A stretch of DNA of 64,000 nucleotides. Source: Mucidula mucida (taxonomy: Eukaryota > Basidiomycota > Agaricomycetes > Agaricales > Physalacriaceae). Made by a program: the position numbers and the translations under genes. This document shows positions 52,379 through 63,582 of this stretch, piece by piece; within the stretch, counting starts at the first letter, position 1; every line of letters begins with the position of its first letter. The stretch is from positions 61,287 to 125,286 of the forward strand of contig JADNYV010000104.1 in the NCBI GenBank assembly GCA_015501055.1. Reading direction: 5' to 3'. The notes beneath the pieces were generated by a model, which was given only the letters and a program-made list of their open reading frames with translations, did not search any database and was not told the origin of the DNA.

Positions 52379-55300
52379 CTATAAAATGGCAAGGTACTCA
52401 TCGAGCAAGTTAATCCCACAAACCATATATTCTACCATCTCCGCGACCTTTGCTTCATCGGGGAGAACAAATGAACGTTCGGGACCAAGATATACAGGAT
52501 TTTGACGAATTTCAAATTGCTTCCTAGCCGCCTCCCGTAACAATCTGCGACATTCTTCCCATGTTAGGTCAAGTTCATCATGCTGTTTTGCCCAGTACCG
52601 TCCCAGAAATGTAATAATTCTCGACCGAGGTGATGCAAACGCTCCAAGAAATGTGCTTGCCGAATCCTCCGGGACTGAGAGCATTATAACACAGACTTGA
52701 AAAATATTATGCCTAGTAAGAAGGTATTTCCTTTGGGTTGACATGTCTGGGGTGAATTTCGGCTGGAATGGGTACGGAAGCCGGCCGTTCATCTGATCAT
52801 CTTTGTTAACATCACCTAGGATCCAGTAGGATGACGTCAGAATGTAGGAACAGAGAGCGTGGCGCACAACGGGAAGGTTGCGATATGGTAAGAGAACTGT
52901 GAGTAGATCACACTCTGGGAACAAGTCGTAAGCTGAAGGAACTCCGCTGAAAAGAGCCCGGTCAAGAAGCTGGGTCGCCGGCCACATATAGCGAGCCATA
53001 TCAGACCGATCCTTCACATCTTCCGAACGAGATAGTAAGAAGTTTTCCATGAGTTGGACTGAGAACCAATCCTTCCAGTTAGAAACCTGGAACAAGTATA
53101 TATAATGACGACAGTAGGACATTTGCTGACAGAAGGCAGAGATCACATCTAACGCAAGGGAGCGAGGAGCATCAAGGTCAGCGGGATCATTTGGGACTGG
53201 CAGCTTCTCAAACAAGGTTTTTAGAGTTAGATAAATGTGATATCCATCCTTCTCCTCGTACGGTTGATAGTCTCTCTTGTGTAGAGCGGAGAAGATCATG
53301 CAGACTAAGCGCTCCAACTCAATGACAACACTCGGATCTGCCGCAGGACAGGTCTGAACATGAATGAAATACTTCACAATGGCCAGCATTATGCGGAGCC
53401 CGGGATAATCCATATCGTTCACGAAACTGGGAGGCTTATGTTCATCAAACGAGTCAAACACGCGATATAGACTTTTATGAATGACCTTCCGGAAGGCTGG
53501 GAGTTGACAAACCCGTTCGAATGTGACTGAAGTTTCTTCGAATGGAAGGAATTTCGGATTTTGACAGGTACCTATGTACGGCTTGAATTCCTCCGTAGAG
53601 TAGATGTCCAGAATGGAGGGAGAACTCGCACAGAGCTGGATGATAGGCAGCATCAGCGGTGAGGCATTTTGTATGTCATCCTCGGATGGCCGCTCTGCGT
53701 ATTTGAGTATGCCTTGGATGATTTCAACCCAGGTTTGTGGATGCAAACGAAGATCCGGATTTTCTGGCACATACTGCAGAAACATATCTTTGGCTGACAA
53801 TTTGATATGTGACGTTGTGGATTCCACAGGGATCGCAGCAATAGCGGCAACGAGCTCAAGCGGAACTGGAGGACACTTGGGCAAAAGGCCCCAGGAGAAC
53901 GCGAGGGGGAGCGTCACAAACGTGGCAGTACGGGCCACACGTTCCAACTTCATGTACGCAATCCTCGCATCTTGAGGATTGTCTGGTGGAGAGTCTATAA
54001 CAGAAGCGAGAGAGTCGTACAAACTATCAACCTCTGGGGCCGCATCATCAAAACGCTGACCGAGCGGGCGGTGGTAATGTGTCGGAAATCCACCAAGACA
54101 TTGCAGAATGATACTACGAGCAGATGCATTGGCGGAGTTGTCGAAAACCCAACCCAATACCTCAATGCAAAAGCGATCGCCTTGGCGAGTCTTCACTGCC
54201 GAGGCTTCCGCCTCTCTGATGGACTTTGGTGCTTTTTCACGCTCCGGAGGGGGAAGGAGGCGACGTAGCACCATGAAAAGAAGATTGGAAAGGGGTGTCT
54301 TGTATGGACACTGCGGATGCACAGCCGAGAAGAAATGGGTAGCAAAGTAAGCGGTGTATGTAGCCAGGGTGAATACACCAGTCACATATGCGAACGGTCC
54401 GTACAATTCCACCAGATAGACAATGAGCCCGAGGAAGAAGAGCCCGAGCGAGAGGTGCATGAGAACCGGTAACAGGCCGATGATCAGAGGAACCTTCCAC
54501 GCCTGCAAGCCTTCGTAACGGTACTGGCGAAGAAGACTACGATCCAACGGTGTCCCGGACGTCATCGCCATATACTGATGTAGCCATTGCTTCGCCAACA
54601 CGGCGACAAGTGCAGTGATTAAGCTCAGCGATAAGCTTGTGTACCACAAACCGTTTATCCACAACTGCGAATGAGATGGCATGAACTGCAACGCGTCGGG
54701 AGACGAGATCACTGGACCAAGATCAACAGCTGATCCGTTCGCGTGCGCACGCTGGACAACCAACATCTCGAAGAGAATAGAAGTCGACAGTTGGACGTAG
54801 TCCGGTTCGAGCTTGTCGGCCGTCTGAATTAGGAAGGCCGTGACAACGGCAGAGAACAGACCTGCCTGTTAGGTGTATCAGAAGAGTAATAAATACGCCA
54901 GCAAAAACGACGTACGAATACGAGAAGTACATCGACTGTATCACGCGCATCCTCAGATAAGTCGGTGTCGAATATTTGGAATTCGTCGACACACATCCTC
55001 CAGACCCTAGCATTCGGCTGTGCCTCCTCAAAAATCGGATCAGGAGGGTACTTTTGCTCGTAGTCCATAGGGTCATACCCTAGTATTTTGATGAAAAAAT
55101 CTCGAATTCAACAGCATGTTCACGAACCTCTCGCATTGCGATCCACGGGTAGTCCGAACAGCTTCTTGCGCGCATGACGATCTTTGCGAGCGCGAGGTGG
55201 ATCGGTATCAACATCCCGGCGCTGCTTGTCGTCGTCTCGCACAGCATCACTTTCTTCGCCCGCATCTTCGTCTTCCGCATCACCGTCCTCTCCCGATTCA

Positions 55301-55529
55301 CCAGCAGAATCAACTTGTACACCTGGGTTCCTTTTCTTCGCGCGTCCTGGGCGGGTTTTCCGGGAACCTTCGGTAGTCCCATCCTTGCCAGGAAGCCGTA
55401 TGGGCTCTAGTTTCGGGGAAGCCTCGCAGCCCGCGATGAGTCTCCCCATGGAAGAGCGATTACCGGTGAGTAGATAGCAACATTAGCAAAATCTTCCGAG
55501 ATGTCATCTGAGCTGGTTGTAGTGGACAT
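52379..55529 (-). CDS. DUF6535 family multi-pass membrane protein (right arm)
   Basis: Inverse paralog of 2,068-5,235 with the same exon structure: exon 3 54,865-52,379, exon 2 55,079-54,916, exon 1 from 55,128 upward; introns 50 and 48 bp. The homologous ATG at 55,529 opens a frame that is lost after about 40 codons, because a 4-bp deletion separates it from the conserved L-E-P-I-R segment. Starting instead at ATG 55,449 (M-G-R-L-I-A-G) gives an uninterrupted 990 aa protein, so the gene may still work with a shorter tail. Residues across the membrane domain are almost the same as in the left copy. The region around 53,800-54,150 is much less alike. Function unknown. Confidence 0.8.
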
Positions 55530-57049
55530 TGTCGACGATGGCTGTTGATACGATGGCAAGCTAGTCCCAGTCCGAAGTAACTTTTACCACGTCTAGCCCC
55601 GTGTACGCTTAAGACATCGTGTCGCCGGTGGCAATGCCTTTGTGGGTCCAGTTGCCCATACAACTACCGAAATTTGGCCCAAGTCGTTACGATTGACCTA
55701 GCTGAATGGGAGTGTAATATCGTCTTCATTCGCGCCATGGTGGAGCAAACATTGCATAAGAAGGAAGTTTGACTAGCAGATATGAAGCCGCGGCCAATAC
55801 TATCAGATCTAAACTTCATTACTCGTGGTCAGTGAGGATATAGTTCACCTACGCGCAGGTGAAGAGATTCCATGGATGAGGTTGTACACATCACATCGCG
55901 ATGTAGCACGTCTCAGTCGTGTAGGGCGCATTTTGTGAAGGATCGTTAAGCGCGTCGTAACTGCGGGTGATGGATACTCGTGAAGCGCGCGAAGGGGCTA
56001 CGAGAGTAACAGTGCACGCTCGCGGTCGTTGTCTTGTCCAGGTATGCTTTTCAGCGCAGCGACATAGACATCCGACGCTGCCTTTTGACATTCAACAGAA
56101 TTGTCTTGACTCCCCTAGAGAAACTGTGAGAGGATGACGTCAACTAGGTAGTTCCCTCTGCGTTCTTCAGAAACATGAAATAGGTAGTTCCAGGTCCAAG
56201 GTGCTGTTGATGGCGTGCGAGCAGCAGTGTTTTGCGTGTTTTGTTTTCTGCCGCGCCGGGCGAACACTTCATCTGACGAAATAAACGCATAGCGAGAGCT
56301 ACCAAGCACCCAGAAGATCAACGAGCAATTTGTGGTTACATTTACCATTGTACTAGCAAGCAAAGCCTCGAATTGTGGCATAATCCTCATGGCGGTTTTT
56401 GTTGAAAGAGAACGTGATCGAGTTGGACCAGATGCGGCCCGGGATTGCCGCTCGTTGACCGATTATTTTGTTCCTGAACTATCACTTATACTAGGCGTCA
56501 CTGTCGCATTCAAACCTTTTCCAGCTCACTTGGAAGACCAAATTGAAGCGGGCCATGTCCCTATGGACAGCGGGAGCACTTCACTTGATATATCCAAGCC
56601 AGCAGGCAGCCAATAGACAGTTTGGAAAACAAAAGTCAGATGGTTCCTAGAGGATGTAGCGGTAAAGACTCGTGGGGTCTGCGCTTTTTTTCTTGTCTGA
56701 CCATCGCAATCAGTGTCTCTTAGCGCGTACTTGTAGCCGTTTTGCGACACTGATACATATTGACAACGCGCCCCTCGTTGTGCACGACGCACCACGGAAA
56801 ATGGAAGTGGATAGCATCGTTAATACCCAATGATCGACCGTTCTCCAACGGCTAGGAACATTTGTTGGTGAACGCCTGCTCTTGGCGTTTCAACTCTTGC
56901 GACTCCGAGATTCGTTTCACAGGACCCTCCTGTACGCGTAGCGCGTGTTCTCGTCACACTTTCTCTTCGGTTAAGGAATTGGAGACATGACACCGCCTAA
57001 TCACATCATCGAATTTTCCTCCTCGCTTCTCTGATGTCTATCAGAAGCC
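55530..57049. other. Divergent intergenic region between DUF6535 and EH (right arm)
   Basis: Inverse near-copy of 550-2,067. Same short open frames (56,332-56,616 plus, 56,115-56,390 minus). No motif recognised. Confidence 0.5.
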
Positions 57050-57056
57050 TATAAAA
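57050..57056 (+). promoter_or_regulatory. TATA box of the right-arm EH gene
   Basis: TATAAAA, 45 bp before the ATG, within CAGAAGCCTATAAAACACG. It is conserved in the 32,929 copy but changed to TATGAAA in the left-arm copy. Confidence 0.6.
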
Positions 57057-57100
57057 CACGCCGACGCTCTCGCTGTTTCCCACCAACGAGACCCACTAGT

Positions 57101-58690
57101 ATGTCGAACGAAAAACCCTTCCAAATATCCGTCTCGGACGACAAGATTGACCTTCTTCGTCGCAAAGTGACCCTTTGTGTCTTTCCCGATGAACTCGAGG
57201 ACGCTGGTTCGAACTACGGCATCCCTCTCACATCCATGCGCCGCCTCGTGGAATATTGGAAGAACGGCTTCGACTGGCGCGCGCAGGAAGCCGCTATCAA
57301 TGCTGAACTTCCCCAGTTCACCCGCGATATCAAGGTCGACGGCTTTGGGACGCTCAATATCCACTATGTGCATCAGAAAAGCAAGGCTTTTGATGCTATC
57401 CCGCTTTCATTTGTGCTTGGGTGTACGTTGACTTTCGGTGATGTATCTGTTCTTGTGTTGATCTCACGTTAGGGCCTAGCAGTTTCTTAGAGGTTCGCAA
57501 AATGCTTCCGCTGCTCACAGTCGGGAATCCAAGTCTCCATGTCGTGGCTCTGAGTCTCCTGGGCTTTGGTTTCTCTGAAGCGCCTTCGAAGAAAGGGTTC
57601 AGAGTCAATCGGTATGCCGAGGTAGGTGATTGCTATGATCTTCTTTCTGACGTTCCTAATGTGCGCACAGGTTGCTCATAAAGTGATGATGGCGCTTGGT
57701 TATAGCGAGTATGGTGAGTAGAATAAACGCGCCTTTTTTACTTCGATTGACGAGGAATCAGTGACGCACGGCGGTGATTTGGGTACCGTGGTAAGCTACC
57801 TTCCTATTCATCAAAACTGTCATTTGTCTCAAGACGCCCATGTAGATCACTCGCGCGATGGCTCTCAAGTACGGCACTAAGCACGTCAAAGCGTGGCACA
57901 CTACTTTGCCCTAGTAAGTTTCATTCGCACATATCGTGGATGCGCGCTTATATACGAGCAGTGGATTCCCACCGCCCCCTACGCGACCCATCGCTTTTCT
58001 TTAACACCTGCTTACGCCGTACACTGCTGCCGAAAAGGCCGGGGCGCAAAAGGCCCAATGGTTCGAAAAGCAGGGAAGCGGATACTGTTTGCAGCAATCG
58101 ACGAGGCCTCAGACTCTTGGTATGTCGCCCTTGTCACTCTAGCGCGACGAAGTCTCATTCACCCGCGATAGGATACTCTTTGGCGGACTCGCCAGTCGGT
58201 TTGTTGGCCTGGATCTACGAGAAACTCCTCGCCTGGACCGACGAATACCCTTGGACTGATGATGAAGGTATCTAATCATATTCCGTAACTTGCAGCCGCG
58301 TCTACTGACGACACCGTTTCAGTCCTGACGTGGATCTCCGTATACCTCTTTTCTCGAGCGGGTCCTACTGCGTCTACGCGTATCTACTACGAGACGTATC
58401 AAAGCGGAGATAGCTACGCGCTCCTCCCACAACGACCCTCCATCCCGTATGGGATCTCGATCTTCCCTGGGGACATGGGTGTTCGTCCGATTTCGTACGA
58501 GATTCCAAGCTCTTCATTCGACGACCGACTGACGGGTTTGGCTAGGTGGTTCACGACGAACGGGAATCTCGTTTTCCAGCATACGAAAGGCGGTCACTTT
58601 GGCGCTTGGGAGGCGCCGGAGGGATTAGGGGGGATTTGCGGAGGATGTTTGGCAAGGGCGGTCCGGCTTTCTGGAAGGAGTGGATATTAG
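57101..58690 (+). pseudogene. Epoxide hydrolase, complete exon set with disabling changes (right arm)
   Basis: Eight exons: 57,101-57,422, 57,473-57,621, 57,671-57,713, 57,762-57,790, 57,846-57,913, 57,962-58,119, 58,172-58,267 and 58,323-58,690, all with GT-AG introns of 48-55 bp and in frame (1,233 nt). The nucleophile Asp177 in H-G-G-D-L-G and the catalytic His380 in G-G-H-F-G-A-W-E are present. Defects are: oxyanion motif H-G-W-P changed to L-G-W-P (codon 106), an in-frame TAA at 58,002-58,004 (codon 218), and a frameshift in the G-run near 58,628-58,633. After that run the family ending (G-D-L-R-R-M-F-G-K-G-G-P-A-F-W-K) is one frame over. Usual EH length is close to 400 aa, so the exon set is full. 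The stop makes the product non-functional unless it is read through. Confidence 0.85.
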
Positions 58691-58924
58691 TGAGTCGCGG
58701 GATATGTGGTGGTCAGGGCTATGACCACACCACGATGTTATCAAAGAACCATGGACAGAGCCTTGATCAATATCATGTAGGTATACGCCTATTTCAGTAT
58801 TGAGGTTGGAATCGAAACGCCTAGTGCTCAGTTCGTTCACAAAGTGAAGCGCCGAAACAAGATGTTTAACCGTCTGGCCACCATAGTCGCACAGAGCAAC
58901 AATGCAAAATGTCATGGCCAGGCC

Positions 58925-59175
58925 TACGTTCCCAACTCAAACGAAAAACTTTCGCGGCTGTCGTTTCCGGGCTTAGTGACCGGCAAAGTCCCCTCACCCT
59001 TCTTCAGGTGTCCTTCCGGTAGCATGACCTTGCTCAATCCTCTCCCCGTGGACACGAAATCCTCAGACAGAACACCGTGCGGTAGGCCAACTTCCGCCGA
59101 TGCTGATTCTACTTGTCAAAGACATTCGTGAAATGATCTGGTCATGCGCCTTCTTGGTACACTCTAAGATGGCGC
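58925..59175 (+). repeat. Dispersed repeat R3, copy 4
   Basis: Same orientation as copy 1 at 21,590: GTCCTTCCGGTAGCATGACC, AGAACACCGTGCGG, TTGTCAAAGACATTCGTG. 59,230-59,580 following it is a family-U outer flank. Confidence 0.6.
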
Positions 59176-59229
59176 CTTCAAGGAGTACCTCACTATATGA
59201 TAGGCACAGAACCAAGGGGACTTGACTGT

Positions 59230-60540
59230 CTACGGATCTCTCTGGTTGAAGGTGTAGTGGCTATGCAAGGTCTGAGGTGACAAACAAGAAGTGTGGCGCA
59301 ATGATTATTGACACTTACTCTTCTGGGGGGAGCGTCATATGTCGAATTGGGCGGCTCAAAAGTTCTTATAAATCACGCAGAACGAGGTGAGCAAGACTCG
59401 AAGAGGTATATGACAATACGGATTCTTTTCAGATCAAGTTTCCTTTATTCACTAAAACCATTGAATCCGCGATGCTCATGAGTGTCCTTCGAAGGGCATT
59501 AGTGTCATTTCAGTTCTCGTGTAAATCGATTCACATAATGGTGAGCGAAAGACATGAGTATATAATTCAATGAAAACTCCCACTGGAGCTACAATGATGC
59601 TACTCGACGGACTAGGCTCAGGCGCGCCATGAATGGCGGGCCTTCAGATAGTCCTCATAAAATACGGTGAAGGTGAAGGAAGGAAAGCGATGGTAATGGT
59701 GATGATAGACTAGGGGAAGAAGAGGAAGAGGAATGAGTAAAGGCACACGTAGGCTCTTACTGTTTGGTTGGCATAGAGTAGTTTGCGGATACTGTAGAAC
59801 CCTGGAGGTACGCCATAAGTATTCGTCAAGGCAACATGGGGCCTCTACTCTGCGATACGAGACCAAGACAAGGTAGTGTGCTCCTGTTCGATCCGTGCAT
59901 ACAACTATTAGATCCTCCACGGGGTGCACCAAGAAGGGGCATGACCAGACCACACCGGATATGGCTATGGAAGGCCATATACAATCAGCGCCGACTGGAT
60001 TGGCCTCCAGTGTAGTGTTCGGTCTGCGGACTTTGGTCCAAGGGGAGAGGTGTAGGGAAAGGCATGCTACCGGAAGGTGTAACTCGGGGGGTTCAGAGAC
60101 TGCAGGCGATATATGAGCCTTTCGAAACAAGGAGTCACTTTTTTGGCGAGATCTCGCTCCGATTCAGGCTAGGAGAAAATTTCATTGTAGTGGACAAAGT
60201 GTTTTGGATACGCGGAGAAATTTTAGCGAGGCAAGGCGGACGAGGTTACTTGAAGAAGAGGGAGCTGGTACGAGTTCGCAAAGGAGGTACTAAAGGGAAG
60301 TGTCAGAGGAAAGCGCGAATAAAGTGAAATTGAACGTGGCGTTTCTTCGTCGGCGCGCTTTCGTCTTTGAAAGACGGGTCCACCTTGAAACATTGCCTAT
60401 ATCCCATGACGAGTGCACGATTTCGTGGCGGTAAGGCTATTATTACCATGAGATGCGACTAGTCGACAAAGGAGACGTTTGCTCGCCAGCGTTTCTAGCG
60501 GCTGTTGGCAATCTGCTTGTCCTCTGAGTCTATGATCTGG
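59230..60540. other. Repeat mosaic without a recognised gene
   Basis: Contains the family-U flank (59,230-59,580), a copy of the 3' region of the small helical gene (59,640-59,810) and R3 copy 5 (59,925-60,100, inverse). 60,100-60,540 shows nothing I recognise. Confidence 0.45.
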
Positions 60541-61700
60541 TCCTTGGCCTCACAGGCGGCGTTGACTCTTGAGCCCTAGAAAAGTCTCTTCCAATTGATT
60601 GAGTAATGATCCGATATATGTGCGTTTGAGAGGCATGGTGGATAGACGAGTGAAAGAGGCAAATTGGGGCAATAGTGGGAGCAAGATTGATGCAGGGTCA
60701 CGCTTTCCTCTTACCGTGATGTGAACGCGTATATTGACGCGACTCGGGCATAGCGCGAGCGCGCAACTCCAAAGTTGTCCTTGTGACGCGCGGAATATAA
60801 ATACCACTTGAACAGGTCGTCTCTTCGTTGCGCTCGATCACTACGTTCAACAGCTCATCGCTAGCGCACACGTCCTTTTTTCCCGCCGGAAAGAGCTGAA
60901 CAGAAAGCAGACCATCACCGACGCAGAGCGCGCTGCTCTCAAGGCCACTGTCAGCGGCGGGAGCGTCTCGCGGAGAGAAACACATCTAACTAACACTGGG
61001 AGGCTGCGAATGACCATGAAGCTGAAGGTCCCTTCTTGGACACCATCACAGGTGCGTTCGACCATCTCGCCCATGCCAGCCGTGTCTGATGCTTCTACTG
61101 CAGCGTCGAGAAATTCTGGTCGGGCGCCTACTCCAGTAAGTCGTCGAATTGTAGTGCAATCCGATCTTGCTAGCTTTCCTTCTAGGTGATAGATGCCCTT
61201 CCCACAACATCGCCTTTGTCTTTATGACTCGTGCTGGTTGAGACTGCATCGTTGTATGAGCCAGTCATCAATGAACCATTTGTAAGTCTGCTTTCGTGTG
61301 CCTTTCGTATTTCACCGACCGTTCTCCAGGTCGGAGACGGCGTCTCTCCCTCAAAGTCGATCCAGGAGCGCGCTGCTGTTTATAATCAGCTCGCGTCCCA
61401 AGAGGGTACGTGGTTCTCGTATGTCTTCCTTCTTATCAGTTACCCTCGCGTATATGGGAAAAGTCTTTGTAGAGTCTTTCGCCATGCATGCGCCCGCCTC
61501 CCCTGAGATAGATAGGCCTTCCCCGCAGCTCTCCCGAGACCAACAGAGGAAGTGCGTAGAGGAGCACTCATGAAGGACAACGCACTACGAGAGGTTAAGT
61601 ATGGCGAGGACTGCCTGCCTGCGACGCAGCTCCTCGTCTTGGATTCACACATGGCTTAAGCGCGCGCTGGCATCAAGCTTTGTGGTAGCATTGCTAGACT
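60541..61700. other. Unidentified gene remnants
   Basis: On the minus strand a short frame starts MPLKRTYIGSLLNQLEETF (60,636). On the plus strand 60,840-61,010 encodes F-S-R-R-K-E-L-N-R-K-Q-T-I-T-D-A-E-R-A-A-L, also present at 37,575-37,690. Exon-like pieces with GT/AG boundaries follow (V-G-D-G-V-S-P-S-K-S-I-Q-E-R-A near 61,330). I could not assemble a gene. 61,720-61,790 resembles part of the 983-1267 frame. Confidence 0.3.
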
Positions 61701-62134
61701 AAGAAAGCAGACAAGAGGCGCAGCCAGAACGTGATCGAGTTTCAACTGCGGTCCGGGATTGCCGATCAGTACTAAATCGAGAGCCTGGCTTTTTGTTCCT
61801 TGCCAGTTACTATGAATAGGGAAACATGAGTCGAGCAAGTCATTTCTACTCGACGGGCATCACCTCTCTCTTCTTCTTTGGGCTTCGGAATTGCCAACTG
61901 TGACGCGACGCGGCCTATCTTGGGATGCGTGCGTTTTACCTTCCCAAATATAAATGCCTGGCAGTCAGCATTCTCGCACGACGCTCGCATCCTCCATGTA
62001 CGATGTTGTTTAACTCTCGTGGTGCTCCCCCATGCGGAAAGTGGCAGCAGACCACCACGTTCCCAATAAAGGCATTGCGTTCTCAGACGATCTCACCAGC
62101 ACGCCTTGCTTCCTAACCACCACCACTGGCACCC

Positions 62135-63582
62135 ATGTCCTCAGAATGTACTGCAGATGCCAACCCTCTTCTGGCCGCTGCGAAAAAGGTCACACAGCAG
62201 TTCAACGTCGATCTTGCCAATCTGCCAGAGATGATGGATATGACTACTGAGACGATTACGGAAAATGTCAACGCAGTCAATGCGAACTGTGTGTCGGATA
62301 TCTTGTGATGTATCATTTACTAACCGGATACAGGCCAGGACGAGCGAATGAAGTTTATTTTCAAGAGCTTAGTACGTCCGACAGATTATTCTTGATTCGT
62401 TATATATAACGCACGGCCAGGTCACTCACATGCACGATTTCGTCAGGGAAACGTCCCTGACGACTGAAGAATGGATGTTCGTCCTCCCGCCAATAAATGT
62501 GATTATCACTCATTTTTATAGGACCGCGATCCACTTCCTCACCGAAACTGGACAAAAATGTACCGACATCCGTCAAGGTGTGTCGCGACGAGTCCTCGGT
62601 ATCACATTTGCGTAACATGTCCACCGTAGAGTTCATCCTGCTCTCGGACACGCTTGGCGTTTCGGCTCTGGTCGATTCGATGAACAACGTCAAGCCGCCC
62701 AACGCCACAGAGAATACCGTCCTCGGGCCATACCATACTGAAGACGCACACACCCGTCCGTTCGCCTTTTGTAAGGATTGAATTTTCTAGCATTGATCCT
62801 GTCCCGCAGTTGTCAATGGGGATTCCATCGCGTCAGAAGGCAAAGGCTATTACATGTACGTGCATGGCATAGTGCTAGACACGAAGGGCAATCCAGTCGC
62901 TGGTGCCGCGTTAGATACGTGGGAGACGGATGGGGACGGACAGTATGATACGCAGGTAAAATTTCGGTTGTGTTAGTTGTTATTCTGCTGAAGTTTCACA
63001 GAATCCCAACCGCGTTGAACCAGATTGTCGTGGTATCATCAAGTCTGCTGAAGACGGCAGCTATGCGTTTAGAGCGGTTGTGCACGTCGCTTCTCTTTAT
63101 TCTGCGTAGTTGTCTCTTACGCTTTCTAGACCCTCGCCTTATCCTATACCGGGTGACGGTCCCGTCGGCAAGTTGATCAAGAACCTCAACCGACATATCG
63201 TGAGGCCTGCTCATCTGCATTTCATGATTGACGTGAGCTTTACTGATTCTCTCTCAGCATTCTCGCTGATCTGTCATAGGCACCTGGATACGAAAAGCTG
63301 ATCACGGCTCTGTATTTCAAAGGAGACCCGTACATAACGAGCGATACGGTATTTGGCGTTCGGTCGTCTCTTATTGTGGTAGGGCTACTGCGAACAGTAG
63401 GTGCCATTACTTTGCTAACGTGGATGCACTAGGACTTGAACATAGTGCCCGACACATCTGTCACGCTTGAGAGAGGCTTTGCAGAAGCGAGACCACACGC
63501 GGAAGTCAAGTATGATTTTGTTCTCGCGACAGTGGAGGAGTGCGCCGAGTTGAGGAAGAGTTTAAAGGCCAATTCGGCTTGA
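62135..63582 (+). CDS. Intradiol ring-cleavage dioxygenase (catechol/hydroxyquinol 1,2-dioxygenase type), 340 aa
   Basis: Non-heme Fe(III) enzyme that opens catechol or hydroxyquinol rings between the hydroxyls to give cis,cis-muconate or maleylacetate; cytosolic. Ten exons: 62,135-62,288, 62,334-62,371, 62,421-62,476, 62,522-62,577, 62,630-62,770, 62,810-62,955, 63,002-63,081, 63,130-63,232, 63,280-63,378 and 63,433-63,582. They total 1,023 nt in frame. N-terminal helical domain (F-L-T-E-T-G-Q-K-C), then N-T-V-L-G-P-Y-H. The iron ligands are Tyr194 (G-D-G-Q-Y-D), Tyr228 ([11 protein letters not shown]) and His252/His254 (R-P-A-H-L-H-F), spaced 34, 24 and 2, close to known enzymes (36, 24, 2). 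Intron 7 needs a GC donor (63,082). Hydroxyquinol is the likelier substrate in wood- or litter-decaying fungi (inference). No disabling change seen. Confidence 0.88.

Noticed and set aside
57421..57472. EH intron 1 using the GT at 57,421
   Set aside because: That donor leads to a stop or loss of the W-P residues. The donor at 57,423 rebuilds the W-P-S-S-F-L-E-V sequence expected for epoxide hydrolases in both arms.
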